Origin: Endozoicomonas_A sp049275935
GTDB taxonomy: Bacteria; Pseudomonadota; Gammaproteobacteria; Pseudomonadales; Endozoicomonadaceae
Reading direction: 5' to 3'
NCBI RefSeq assembly: GCF_049275935.1
Contig: NZ_CP184830.1
Span: forward strand, 2,604,001-2,668,000
Length of the DNA: 64,000 nucleotides
Positions 49,299 to 58,134 of the stretch are shown in pieces; position 1 is the stretch's first letter; each line of letters begins with the position of its first letter. The notes beneath the pieces are model-generated. The model ran no database searches, was not told the origin of the DNA, and was given only the letters and a program-made list of their open reading frames with translations. The position numbers were made by a program, and so were the translations under genes.

Positions 49299-50681
49299 TC
49301 AGGCTGTGGTTTTTTTCCTGGGAATCCCCAGTCGTTGTCGTCTCTCCCAAAGTGTTTTACGACTAATGCCGAGTTTCTGAGCCAGCTCGGTTTCGGTCAT
49401 TTGATTCTGGTGTTCAAGCACGAAGCGTTGGAAGTAATCTTCCAGTGACAAACCATCCTGAGTCTCAACCACGTTGTTATTGTCAGTATTGCCGATGTCA
49501 GTCCTGAAGAAAGTCGATTTGACGTGAACATCCAGATCCAGAGTTTCAGGCGTAATGATGTCATCGTCACAGAGAATGACAGCCCGCTCAATGGCATGTT
49601 CCAGCTCTCGCACATTCCCCGGCCACTGATGTTGACAGATAGCTGCCATGGCTTCAGGAGAGTAAGAATACACTTCCAGCTCCATCTTGCTGCAGACTTT
49701 TTCCAGCAGCTTCTCTGCAAGCATCAGGACATCGTTGCCTCGCTCACGCAGAGCCGGAATTCTCAGTTCTACCACTTTCAATCGATAATAGAGATCTTCA
49801 CGGAAGTCACCACTTGCAGAGAGCTGGCGCAGATTTCTGTGGGTAGCAGCAATCAGTCGTACATCGACTTTCTGGGATTGCACGGAGCCCACTCTTCTGA
49901 TTTCTCCTTCTTGCAGAACCCGAAGCAATCGAGCCTGGGCCTCCAGGGGAAGTTCACCGATTTCATCAAGGAAAAGGGTGCCGGTATTGGCTGCTTCAAT
50001 CAGGCCCGTCCGGGCAGCAGTGGCTCCGGTAAAGGAACCCTTCTCGTGACCAAATAGTTCTGATTCAATGAGGGTCTCCGGAATGGCCGCACAATTAACC
50101 GAGATCATTGGGCCATTGGCACGGCGGCTGTTCTCATGGAGGGCTCTGGCGACCAGTTCTTTACCCGTACCTGACTCACCCTGAATCAGAACAGTGGCAT
50201 CGGTCGGGGCAACTTTTCGGATGCGTTTGAAGAGCAGCTTCATGGCGTCACAATGCCCCAGAATACCGCTGTATCCTGTATGTGTGTCACTAAGCACGTC
50301 TTCAGTTGATCTGTCAGGTAAAGCCGGTTTGTTTGCCATAATAGCGGCAACACGTTCCAGCATTTCAGAGTGATCAAAGGGTTTGGCAATATAGTCAACA
50401 GCGCCCATTTTCATGGTGTTCACGGCTGAGTTCAAGCTGGCATAACTGGTCATAATCAGGACCGGTACGTCCTCAGCAAGGTTGATCATCTCGGTACCGG
50501 GTGAGTCAGGCAGGCGCAAATCACTGATGATCAGGTCAAAGTCTTTTAATCTGTAGGACAACTCAGCTTCGTGGACAGAACCCGCTTCGCTGACGCTGTA
50601 GTCGTTTCTTTCCAACAATCTTCTCAGGGAGGCACGAATAATCTCTTCGTCCTCAACAATGAGAATATTACCCGGGTTCAT
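49299..50681 (-). CDS. cbrB: sigma54-dependent response regulator CbrB
   Basis: 460 aa from ATG 50681, overlapping the cbrA stop (ATGA). The receiver domain has a phospho-acceptor at Asp54 (IISDLRLPDS). The AAA+ domain has Walker A GESGTGKE, the sigma54 contact loop GHEKGSFTGA (GSFTGA instead of the usual GAFTGA) and Walker B LFLDEIGELP. A C-terminal Fis-type HTH ends RKTLWERRQRLGIP. CbrB activates sigma54 promoters for carbon and nitrogen source use. Confidence 0.93.
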   Translation of the reverse strand: MNPGNILIVEDEEIIRASLRRLLERNDYSVSEAGSVHEAELSYRLKDFDLIISDLRLPDSPGTEMINLAEDVPVLIMTSYASLNSAVNTMKMGAVDYIAKPFDHSEMLERVAAIMANKPALPDRSTEDVLSDTHTGYSGILGHCDAMKLLFKRIRKVAPTDATVLIQGESGTGKELVARALHENSRRANGPMISVNCAAIPETLIESELFGHEKGSFTGATAARTGLIEAANTGTLFLDEIGELPLEAQARLLRVLQEGEIRRVGSVQSQKVDVRLIAATHRNLRQLSASGDFREDLYYRLKVVELRIPALRERGNDVLMLAEKLLEKVCSKMELEVYSYSPEAMAAICQHQWPGNVRELEHAIERAVILCDDDIITPETLDLDVHVKSTFFRTDIGNTDNNNVVETQDGLSLEDYFQRFVLEHQNQMTETELAQKLGISRKTLWERRQRLGIPRKKTTA

Positions 50682-53600
50682 ACGGTTTCCCCCTCCTGCT
50701 CCCATGAATCATGGGGCCGATAAGTCATATAACCATGCTGCTGCCTGATGCTCTGCGGCTCATGACGCGGCAGGGAAATTTCAAAACGTGTACCTTTATC
50801 CAGATTTTTATCGGTTGGGCTGATGACTCTGATGGTACCAAAGTGCTCTTCAATGATATTCCAGGTCAGTGCCAGACCGAGGCCGGTACCTTTACCCGTC
50901 TCTTTGGTGGTGAAGAAGGGTTCAAACAGACGCTCCTGAATGCTGGCAGGAATGCCATGACCCTGGTCTTCGACGTCGACTTTGATGGTATGGTCAGAGG
51001 CCGATGTTCTTATAGTGATTGTGCTGTTCTCATCGGAAGCATCCACAGCATTATTCAGCAGGTTGATGAAAACCTGTTGCAGTTTTTGTGGGTCACCCGC
51101 CACCCTGTGATCTGGATCACATAAGTTAAGAAAGCTGATATTGCTGCTCTTTCGTCCAAGTTGCAACAGGCTGATAGACTCCTGAACGCTGGTAAAAAGA
51201 TCGACGGGTTCATGAGTGCTCGTTTCTGATCGATTCTTACCGTTATGGGAGTAGCTCATGAGCATTTGCACAATTCTGGAAACTCTTTTGGTTTGTTCCA
51301 GTACCTGACCCGCCACTTGCCGGGTATCGTCTTCTTCTGAAAGGGCTTTCAGCTCTTGGGCCAGACAATCAATAGCCGTGACCGGGTTGCCAATCTCGTG
51401 GGCAACACCGGCCGCCAGCTGTCCAATGGAAGCCAGTCGTTCACTATGAAACAGTTGATCTTCCAGCATCTGGTTTTCAGTATGATCTTCCAGCAGCATC
51501 ACTTTGTTGCCACTGACACCGGATAATGGTGCTTCAAGGTTAGCCTTATGAAGATTGAAATAACGCAACTGCCCATTAATTTCTACACCATGTTTAGGAA
51601 GGTGGTGACTGTCTATCCGGGCAAAGTTGCCGAGAATCTTATTCCAGGGCTCTGGAATCTGGTTCATAGGGCTGCCCAGGACATCCGAGGCGGGAATATC
51701 GGTCATATGACTCATAGCCTGGTTCCAGAGCATAATCTCTCCTGCCGCATCCACGGAGCAAAGAGCCATGGGAAGATTATTCAGAGTGTCCCGATGATAT
51801 CGCCTCAGATCGTCAAGCTCTCCGGCCAGTCCGCTCAATCGGCTGTGATAGGCCTCCAGTCGGGATTCCATGAAATGAATGTCCCGGGTAACGTAACCCT
51901 TGTTTTCATCCCAGGGCAAGAAAGTGTCAACGATATCGTGGGCCACAGTCGGTCCCATCAGGCCCGAAAGGTTTTTCTCGATCCGCTCCCTTAGCCGACG
52001 AAGCGCATGGGGGCGATTTTCCTCTTCGCTCATGTTGAGATCGCTGAGTGCTCTGGATACTTCCTTTTGGGCTACCAGTTCCCCCAGAGGTTTGCTCAGC
52101 ATTTCATGGAAATCATGGGCGGACTTGGCTTCAGGTACTTTCTGCTCGTTTCGGCTATCGCTTTCCACCAGACAGGCACTGGCGGCTGAACGCTCTTCGG
52201 GGGACATACGGGTAAACTTCGAGACCAGATAGATAAGTACTGCATTGACCGACAAGGCAGTCATACCCAACAGATGCCACTGTTGGTAAAGATAGGTCGA
52301 AACTTCATTCATGGTCGAACTGAAGAGGCTGAAATCGACCATCTGGGGCAACATCATAGTGAAGAACCAGAAGGTGGTACCGCCGATCAGGCCGACAATA
52401 AATCCTTTATGATTGGCTTTGGGCCAATAGAGTACGCAGAGCGCTCCCGGCAGAAGTTGCAGGGCGCCTACGTAGGCAATAACCCCCAGATTATAGAGTG
52501 CGCGCTCGGCTTCGAGCATGCGATAGAAGCCGTAGGAACTGACAATCAGTGCCACAATAATGCATCGCTTGAACCAGATCAGCCAGCGATAGATGTTCAC
52601 CTCAATCTGAAGGCGAGGCGGGTGATAGGGTAACACTATATGGTTCATGATCATTGAAGACAGGGCCAGTATTGTGACAATCGTCAAGCCACTGGCAGCC
52701 GCCAGCCCTCCTATGTAGGCGACAATGGTTAGCCATGGCATATCCAGAGCCTGACCAATGAACAGCGTGAAGTAGTCAGCCGCTACCGGGCTGTCCAGCT
52801 TGATACCGGCCCAGAGAATCAGCAGTGTGGGCAGACTCAGTATCAGCAGAAAAAGGGGAAGTGCCCAACTGGCAATATGAAGAGAACGCTGGCTACGATT
52901 CTCGGCAAAAGTCATATGGAACATATGTGGCATGACAATCGCTGAAGCAAAAAACATCAGCAGCATGCTGCGCCAGGGACCGTCCTCAAGCGGTGTTTGC
53001 ATTTCTATCAGTGAATCCTGATGGACAGCAAGCCAGACTTCCACGCCATCAAGACCATGAAAAACTTCAAACAAAATTACCAGGCCCAGGGTTGCCATAA
53101 CCACCAGTTTGACCACTGACTCAACCGCTATTGCCATGACCAGACCCTGATGTCTGTCACGGGTTGAGGGATTACGAGTCCCGAACAGAGCCGCAAACAG
53201 GGCTACCATGACACAGAAAACGATGGCCAGTCGTTCCGGAGAGTACTCCTTGCTGATCAGGTGAATACTGTCGGATACCGCCTGAATTTGCAGTGATAGC
53301 AGAGGCATGGTTGCGGTCAGCATCAATACAGTGGCCAGGGTTCCGGCGACAGGGCTACGGAACCGGAACGCAAAAAGGTCTGCCAGTGAGCTGAGCTGGT
53401 AAGTTCGGGTAATCTTAAGAATCGGATGGAGCAAAACCGGAGACAGCAGGAAAGCACCACTCACACCCAGATAGAAAGCAAGAAAAACATAACCATGCTC
53501 ATTCGCGAAACCCAGACTGCCGAAGTAGGCCCAGCTGGAGGCGTAGACACCCAGAGACAGCACATAGACAGCAGGGTGGCGGGTGATTTTCCTGGGAATC

Positions 53601-53689
53601 AGACCTTTCTCGGTCGCCCAGGCACAAAAGAACAAGGCCAGCAAATAGGCGACACTGACCAGCAGGAGTTCTTCGAGCTCAAAACTCAT
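50678..53689 (-). CDS. cbrA: sensor histidine kinase CbrA with SLC5 transporter domain
   Basis: 1003 aa. Residues 1-500 form a sodium/solute-symporter-like (SLC5) membrane domain of about 13 helices (SLGVYASSWAYFGSLGFA...). A STAC/coiled region follows, then a PAS domain (about 640-740, NLPMALCSVDAAGEIMLWN), HisKA with His764 in AGVAHEIGNP, and a HATPase with NLLNNAVDA, DQGHGIP and GKGTGLGLAL. This is the CbrA fusion, which can import histidine as well as signal. Start ATG 53689 lies inside the upstream cbrX frame. Confidence 0.94.
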   Translation of the reverse strand: MSFELEELLLVSVAYLLALFFCAWATEKGLIPRKITRHPAVYVLSLGVYASSWAYFGSLGFANEHGYVFLAFYLGVSGAFLLSPVLLHPILKITRTYQLSSLADLFAFRFRSPVAGTLATVLMLTATMPLLSLQIQAVSDSIHLISKEYSPERLAIVFCVMVALFAALFGTRNPSTRDRHQGLVMAIAVESVVKLVVMATLGLVILFEVFHGLDGVEVWLAVHQDSLIEMQTPLEDGPWRSMLLMFFASAIVMPHMFHMTFAENRSQRSLHIASWALPLFLLILSLPTLLILWAGIKLDSPVAADYFTLFIGQALDMPWLTIVAYIGGLAAASGLTIVTILALSSMIMNHIVLPYHPPRLQIEVNIYRWLIWFKRCIIVALIVSSYGFYRMLEAERALYNLGVIAYVGALQLLPGALCVLYWPKANHKGFIVGLIGGTTFWFFTMMLPQMVDFSLFSSTMNEVSTYLYQQWHLLGMTALSVNAVLIYLVSKFTRMSPEERSAASACLVESDSRNEQKVPEAKSAHDFHEMLSKPLGELVAQKEVSRALSDLNMSEEENRPHALRRLRERIEKNLSGLMGPTVAHDIVDTFLPWDENKGYVTRDIHFMESRLEAYHSRLSGLAGELDDLRRYHRDTLNNLPMALCSVDAAGEIMLWNQAMSHMTDIPASDVLGSPMNQIPEPWNKILGNFARIDSHHLPKHGVEINGQLRYFNLHKANLEAPLSGVSGNKVMLLEDHTENQMLEDQLFHSERLASIGQLAAGVAHEIGNPVTAIDCLAQELKALSEEDDTRQVAGQVLEQTKRVSRIVQMLMSYSHNGKNRSETSTHEPVDLFTSVQESISLLQLGRKSSNISFLNLCDPDHRVAGDPQKLQQVFINLLNNAVDASDENSTITIRTSASDHTIKVDVEDQGHGIPASIQERLFEPFFTTKETGKGTGLGLALTWNIIEEHFGTIRVISPTDKNLDKGTRFEISLPRHEPQSIRQQHGYMTYRPHDSWEQEGETV

Positions 53690-53855
53690 CGGACTTCCCT
53701 CTCGGCTGGAGCAGGAAGCCTGCCAGAATCACGAAAAACCAGAGAATCCAGGGTTGGTACCAGCTATCGCCAGTCGTAATCCACCATCCCATGATGGCGG
53801 GAGAGAAAAGGTAGATACTGATAACCAGAAGCAGAACCAGACGATAGATGTACAT
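53679..53855 (-). CDS. cbrX: CbrX-like small membrane protein, overlapping cbrA
   Basis: 58 aa: MYIYRLVLLLVISIYLFSPA... with two transmembrane helices (about 5-22 and 35-50) and a basic C-terminal tail (QPRGKSDEF). Its last 11 bp contain the cbrA start (GATGAGTTTTGA), so ribosomes finishing it would start cbrA. An equivalent small frame precedes cbrA in Pseudomonas. Same strand, same operon. Confidence 0.75.
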   Translation of the reverse strand: MYIYRLVLLLVISIYLFSPAIMGWWITTGDSWYQPWILWFFVILAGFLLQPRGKSDEF

Positions 53856-53953
53856 GAAACTTCAGTACGAGCTTTAAATCGGACTGTCCATGTTAACCAG
53901 TGTTGAGATAAACCGCAAAAGAGGGTGAATTTATCTCGGGAGGTGCTGAAGTT

Positions 53954-53983
53954 TGTATTAATATGTAACGACAAACTAATACA
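53954..53983. promoter_or_regulatory. inverted repeat before parDE
   Basis: TGTATTA (53954-53960) and TAATACA (53977-53983), 16 bp apart, directly before the AGGAG ribosome site of parD. The position and symmetry suit autoregulation by the ParD antitoxin. Confidence 0.45.
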
Positions 53984-53994
53984 GGAGCTTGTTA

Positions 53995-54237
53995 ATGGGC
54001 AGAAATACATCTGTGACACTTGGGCATCACTTTGAGCAGTTTGTGGCTGCAAAAATCAAGGAAGGCCGTTATCAGTCGGTCAGTGAAGTGGTCAGGGCAG
54101 GATTGCGGAAGTTAGAAGAGGATGAAGTAAAACTTGAGGCTCTCAGAAAAGAGTTGGAAGAGGGAGAAAATAGCCAGGTTGCAGAAGACTTCAGTACGGA
54201 TGGTTTATTGGCTGAACTGCACAGGAAACATTTGTGA
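53995..54237 (+). CDS. parD: ParD-type ribbon-helix-helix antitoxin
   Basis: 80 aa, ATG 53995 with AGGAG upstream. RHH fold: NTSVTLGHHFEQFVAAKIKE, then GRYQSVSEVVRAGLRKLEEDE, the ParD/CC2985 signature. The C-terminal part (SQVAEDFSTDGLLAEL) binds the toxin. It overlaps the toxin start by 4 bp (GTGA). Confidence 0.9.
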   Translation: MGRNTSVTLGHHFEQFVAAKIKEGRYQSVSEVVRAGLRKLEEDEVKLEALRKELEEGENSQVAEDFSTDGLLAELHRKHL

Positions 54238-54554
54238 GTAGTAAATATAAAATTCGTAAAAAAGCTCTGATGGATCTTGAGAAAATCTGGCTTTATACAT
54301 TCAATCATTGGGGTGTGGAACAAGCCGACGACTACGTACGCTTGATAACGGATAAATTTGAATGGTTGGCTGAAAATCCCAAGGCGGGTCAACCAAGGCA
54401 TGAGATCAAATCAGGATATCTAAGCGCTCTAGCGGGATCTCATCTTATTTTTTATAAATTGACCCGTCATCAGCCAGACATTGTAAGTGTCATACATCAA
54501 AAAGCAGACATTTCAAGTAGAGTTGGAAGCCCGAAAGAAAAGTTTCTACCCTGA
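54234..54554 (+). CDS. parE: ParE-type toxin
   Basis: 106 aa, GTG start overlapping parD. RelE/ParE fold: YKIRKKALMDLEKIWLYTFNHWG, QADDYVRLITDKFEWLAENP, GQPRHEIKSGYLSALAGSHLIFYKL. ParE toxins poison DNA gyrase. Both genes look intact, so the pair is probably active. It sits between gluQRS and cbrX, which are adjacent in Pseudomonas. Confidence 0.9.
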   Translation: MSSKYKIRKKALMDLEKIWLYTFNHWGVEQADDYVRLITDKFEWLAENPKAGQPRHEIKSGYLSALAGSHLIFYKLTRHQPDIVSVIHQKADISSRVGSPKEKFLP

Positions 54555-54567
54555 GGAAATGTCCACA

Positions 54568-55341
54568 TCAAACACCCGGTGGATCGTAGGTCACCCAGTA
54601 AACCATATTGCCCGGGCAGTCGTCGCCCAGTACGTCGCTCATTAGTTCGTTGGCTTTCAGGTCAGCCATTTTCCTGATCCAGTCAGTGTCGTCCAGTTTT
54701 TCTTCCAGAAACCAGCTGGGCAGGGCGTTGATGTGCTTATCGTAATAAGCCAGAGGGAATTTGAGGTCTCTTGGCAGGCGAGAGCGTTTGATACTCAACG
54801 CGGCATCGCAACGAACCACCAGACTCTCTGCCACCTGTCTTCTTTTGCTGAGGTAGTTTCCTGCTTCTCTGCGATACTTATCTTCGTAAGGGCCCATCAG
54901 CTCTTCATAGCGGTCCTCCAGGCAGTGATCGTAAGCCCGGCTGACATCGTCGTTCTGGTAGCCCATAATCTTGCAGGCTTCTTTCACCCGTTCACGAAAC
55001 TCACGGCTGATCTGCAAATACCAGGGAGCGTGAGGACCAAGGATGTTCTGTGCTTCCTGGTTAGCAACGAAAAACAGGTTTTCATCCGGGGTAAAGCAGA
55101 GTGCAGCATCCTGTGCGGTGACCACCTCAATTTTCGAAAGATCCGGCTCTTTGCCAACAGCCTTTTCGCGTTCAAAACGAGCTTTTTGACAGAACTCAGA
55201 GTCGGTAACATCGAATGTAGCTCCCGGGACGGGCTCGATTTCCTGAGAGGTAAACGCCAGAGAATGGGGGATAACAAGCAATGTGGCAGCAGGCAGCCAA
55301 CGACGTACAATTTTTTTAATAACGGTGTTGATGACGGACAT
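54568..55341 (-). CDS. secreted hypothetical protein
   Basis: 257 aa from ATG 55341, 5 nt after AGGAG. Signal peptide to about residue 30 (LPAATLLVIPHSLA). The mature protein has several Cys (FCQKARF, ALCFTP, EACKIMG, DHCLEDR, VRCDAAL, DDCPGN), perhaps disulphides, and a helix-rich middle (RDEYEELMGPYEDKYRREAGN-like). Not recognised. Convergent with parE and inserted between gluQRS and the cbr genes. Confidence 0.6.
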   Translation of the reverse strand: MSVINTVIKKIVRRWLPAATLLVIPHSLAFTSQEIEPVPGATFDVTDSEFCQKARFEREKAVGKEPDLSKIEVVTAQDAALCFTPDENLFFVANQEAQNILGPHAPWYLQISREFRERVKEACKIMGYQNDDVSRAYDHCLEDRYEELMGPYEDKYRREAGNYLSKRRQVAESLVVRCDAALSIKRSRLPRDLKFPLAYYDKHINALPSWFLEEKLDDTDWIRKMADLKANELMSDVLGDDCPGNMVYWVTYDPPGV

Positions 55342-55404
55342 ATCCACTCCTTAGACACATCTTTCTCGACAAGGTTAATAGTCTATGTATACCACTCCCG
55401 ATCT

Positions 55405-56334
55405 TCAGGATAAAGTCGCCAGTGGCACAATAGGCTGTTTTGCGACCTTTTCTATCTGCCAGTGCGCTATACCCCACTGCAGAATCTCGGAAACACTGCT
55501 GCCATCCAGTTCGGCATCCGGATTTTGTCCCAATGCCCTCAGCGCTTTAATTAACTGTTGTTCAGGTCGATCAAGAGGAATCCCGGGAGCATGGTTCTGC
55601 TTGCTGAGCTTGTCGCCGTTTGCAAGGGTGATAACAGGAACGTGAGCATAAACAGGCGCAGCAGTGTTAAGCAGAGACAACAGATGGATCTGCCAGGGCG
55701 TGGCATTGAGAAGATCATGACCCCTGACGATGTGTGTGATTCCCTGGTAAGCGTCGTCTGCACAGACGGCCAGTTGATAGGCAAAGAGACCATCCTTGCG
55801 TTGAATGATAAAGTCACCCAGATCTGGCAGCGCATATTCGATCGTTCCCTGAATCTGATCCTGAAACGCAATGATTGTGTCAGGGCATCTGACCCTCAGG
55901 GAGTGTGGGGATTTTGTGTTGACTGTTTTGTCTCGACAGATACCCGGATAGACGCCTCCTGTTCCATGAAGATCTTTGCGTGTACAGGTGCAGGGGTATA
56001 CGAAACCTCTGACCTTCAGGTCACTGATGATGTCCTGGTACGCCTCGTAACGCTCGCTTTGGTAGAGCACCTGGTCATCCCAGAGCAAGCCATAGACTTC
56101 CAGCGACTTCAGAATCTGATGGGCTGCGCCAGGTTGTTCTCTGGGAGGATCAATATCTTCCATGCGGACCCGCCAGATTCCGTTTTGCGAGCGGGCATCA
56201 AGAAAACTGGCCAGCGCGGCGACCAGTGAGCCAAAGTGTAGTGGACCGGAAGGAGAAGGTGCGAAGCGGCCAATGTAGTTTGACTTTTCTTGACTGAGAG
56301 CAGGTTTTTTTGCTGTCGGCATGTTCAGGCTCAT
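55405..56334 (-). CDS. gluQ: glutamyl-Q tRNA(Asp) synthetase
   Basis: 309 aa from ATG 56334; ATG 56322 is an alternative. HIGH-like motif PSPSGPLHFGS, zinc ligands in YPCTCTRKDL...YPGICR (Cys, Cys, Tyr, Cys), and KMSKS-like KLSKQ. It lacks the anticodon-binding domain of GluRS. It attaches glutamate to queuosine in tRNA(Asp). Downstream of dksA on the same strand, the standard pair, with a hairpin between them. Confidence 0.93.
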   Translation of the reverse strand: MSLNMPTAKKPALSQEKSNYIGRFAPSPSGPLHFGSLVAALASFLDARSQNGIWRVRMEDIDPPREQPGAAHQILKSLEVYGLLWDDQVLYQSERYEAYQDIISDLKVRGFVYPCTCTRKDLHGTGGVYPGICRDKTVNTKSPHSLRVRCPDTIIAFQDQIQGTIEYALPDLGDFIIQRKDGLFAYQLAVCADDAYQGITHIVRGHDLLNATPWQIHLLSLLNTAAPVYAHVPVITLANGDKLSKQNHAPGIPLDRPEQQLIKALRALGQNPDAELDGSSVSEILQWGIAHWQIEKVAKQPIVPLATLS

Positions 56335-56404
56335 CAGACCATAAGCAGATGAAAGGGAGTATTGTCGATGCTTCGGCAATACAGTTTGATAAACGCAAAA
56401 ACAG

Positions 56405-56432
56405 CAAAGCCGCGATATGATTCGCGGCTTTG
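56405..56432 (-). terminator. hairpin between dksA and gluQ
   Basis: CAAAGCCGCGA...TCGCGGCTTTG-type stem of 9-11 bp with a short loop, then CTGTTTTTG on the minus strand: a good intrinsic terminator. It would limit read-through from dksA into gluQ. Confidence 0.75.
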
Positions 56433-56456
56433 TGTGAAGTCAGCAATGACCGGGTA

Positions 56457-56900
56457 TTATTGACCCAGCTGCTTCTCCTTGATTTCAGCCAGGGTTTTGC
56501 AATCGATGCAAAGAGTGGCTGTAGGTCGAGCTTCCAGACGGCGCACACCAATCTCGACACCGCAAGAGTCGCAGAAACCGTAATCTTCTTCCTCAATACG
56601 AGTCAGAGTTTTATCGATTTTTCTGATCAGTTTGCGCTCGCGATCCCGGGTGCGTAGCTCCAGGCTGAACTCTTCTTCCTGACTGGCACGGTCAGCCGGG
56701 TCAGGGAAGTTAGCTGCTTCATCCTGCATATGGTTTACGGTGCGATCCACTTCTTCCATCAACTCCTGCTTCCATTGCCTTAGGATGTTGGTGAAATGTT
56801 CGACCTGCTTTTCATTCATGTATTCTTCGCCTTCTTTCTCCACATACGGAGTGAAAGAGCGAAGCAAATTACCTTGATCGGCTTTTTTCTGTGCTGACAT
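56457..56900 (-). CDS. dksA: RNA polymerase-binding transcription factor DksA
   Basis: 147 aa, ATG at 56900. Coiled-coil tip DPADRASQEEEFSLELR with the two key Asp residues (DxxDxA), then the zinc finger CDSCG...CIDC. Near-identical in length to the E. coli protein (151 aa). It works with ppGpp in the RNA polymerase secondary channel to control rRNA and amino-acid promoters. Confidence 0.96.
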   Translation of the reverse strand: MSAQKKADQGNLLRSFTPYVEKEGEEYMNEKQVEHFTNILRQWKQELMEEVDRTVNHMQDEAANFPDPADRASQEEEFSLELRTRDRERKLIRKIDKTLTRIEEEDYGFCDSCGVEIGVRRLEARPTATLCIDCKTLAEIKEKQLGQ

Positions 56901-57246
56901 GATTACAGCCTCATCACCTTCTCATTAAGTAGCTCGACATACTTCTTGCCAAGCTTTCCATCCGAACGCCGGATAAGACCGGCTTCCTTGAAAGCTGAGG
57001 TCAACACTACGGGTTGCCAGAATCAGCTGCTAAATCTGGCCCCTATGCCTCTTGCCTTCCTCACAGAAGCGATGAAACTACCAAAACCTATGGCAATGCG
57101 CCATAAAAAAATGCTTCTGCCGCTGTCGACAAGTGATCATCCACATATTACATAGTAATCACAAAATACTGTCGGAGGAAACCGTCAACTGAGTATCATA
57201 GAATTCAGATTTAGAATATTAACGTCCGATTTAATAAAATATTGAT
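56901..57246. other. dksA/sfsA divergent region
   Basis: 346 bp between divergent dksA and sfsA. A 34-codon minus-strand frame (56903-57007, GTG start, VLTSAFKEAGLIRRSDGKLG...) ends 2 bp before the dksA ATG and might be a coupled leader. The A/T-rich right part (57180-57246) should hold the sfsA promoter, but no clear -10/-35 pair stands out. A 70-codon plus-strand frame at 56946 is not convincing. Confidence 0.4.
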
Positions 57247-57981
57247 ATGAAATTTGAAAAAAATCTTCAGTCAGCCCGCCTGCTTCGTCGCTATAAACGG
57301 TTCATGGCAGATGTTGAGCTGGAGGATGGCAGTAGCATTACCCTTCACTGTCCGAATACCGGTTCCATGAAAAATTGTCTCTATCCGGGTAAACAGGTCT
57401 GGTATCTCGATTCCGGCAATCCCAAACGGAAATATCCCTGCACCTGGGAGTTGGCCGAGATCCCCGTTATGTTCGGATCAGAGGAGAAAAACACCCTGGC
57501 CGGATTGAATACCGGCAGAGCCAACAAACTGGTGGCAGAAGCGCTGAACCTGAAACAGATTTCCGGGCTGACAGAATACGATAAGGTTCGCAGAGAGGTA
57601 CCTTACGGTGAAGAAAAAAGCCGTATCGACTTTTTGCTGCAGCAAGAAGGTTTGCCAGATTGTTATGTTGAAGTGAAAAGTGTCACTCTGGCAGTGGGTG
57701 ATGGTCTGGGCTTGTTTCCTGATGCTGTCACCACACGAGGGACAAAGCATCTCAGGGAGTTGATGGCCGTGGTTGAGTCAGGCTATAGGGCGGTGCTGCT
57801 GTTTTGTGTTCAACACACGGGAATTGAACGTGTCGCTCCGGCTCATGATATTGACCCGGAATACGGTCGGGCCATTAAAGAAGCTGCAGCAGCAGGGGTT
57901 GAAATTATGGCTCTGGGCGCTGATATATCGACGCAGGAAATTACTCTGACCCGGACATTGCCCGTTTTTGATATTCAATAA
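57247..57981 (+). CDS. sfsA: DNA/RNA nuclease SfsA family protein
   Basis: 244 aa. Family landmarks: RYKRFMADVELEDG, HCPNTGSMKN, DYDKVRREVPYG-type region, SRIDFLL, CYVEVKSVTL, FPDAVTTRGTKHLREL. The PD-(D/E)xK-like acidic residues are in place. Named for sugar-fermentation stimulation in E. coli. Neighbour of dksA in many gammaproteobacteria. Confidence 0.95.
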   Translation: MKFEKNLQSARLLRRYKRFMADVELEDGSSITLHCPNTGSMKNCLYPGKQVWYLDSGNPKRKYPCTWELAEIPVMFGSEEKNTLAGLNTGRANKLVAEALNLKQISGLTEYDKVRREVPYGEEKSRIDFLLQQEGLPDCYVEVKSVTLAVGDGLGLFPDAVTTRGTKHLRELMAVVESGYRAVLLFCVQHTGIERVAPAHDIDPEYGRAIKEAAAAGVEIMALGADISTQEITLTRTLPVFDIQ

Positions 57982-58134
57982 TCGGCTGATTCAACAACCA
58001 TTGATAAGTCGCCTGCCCTGATTTGCAGATCCAGTGGCTATATTTCATTCCTCTTTTTGCATGATGGTTCGTGTAGCCTGCGAAATTACGTCTATTTTTA
58101 AGGGCGTGACATCATTACGTTATGGAACCTTTTA

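Noticed and set aside
56946..57155. 70-codon plus-strand frame between dksA and sfsA
   Set aside because: No ribosome site, unusual Pro/Leu composition, and its DNA overlaps the dksA upstream region.
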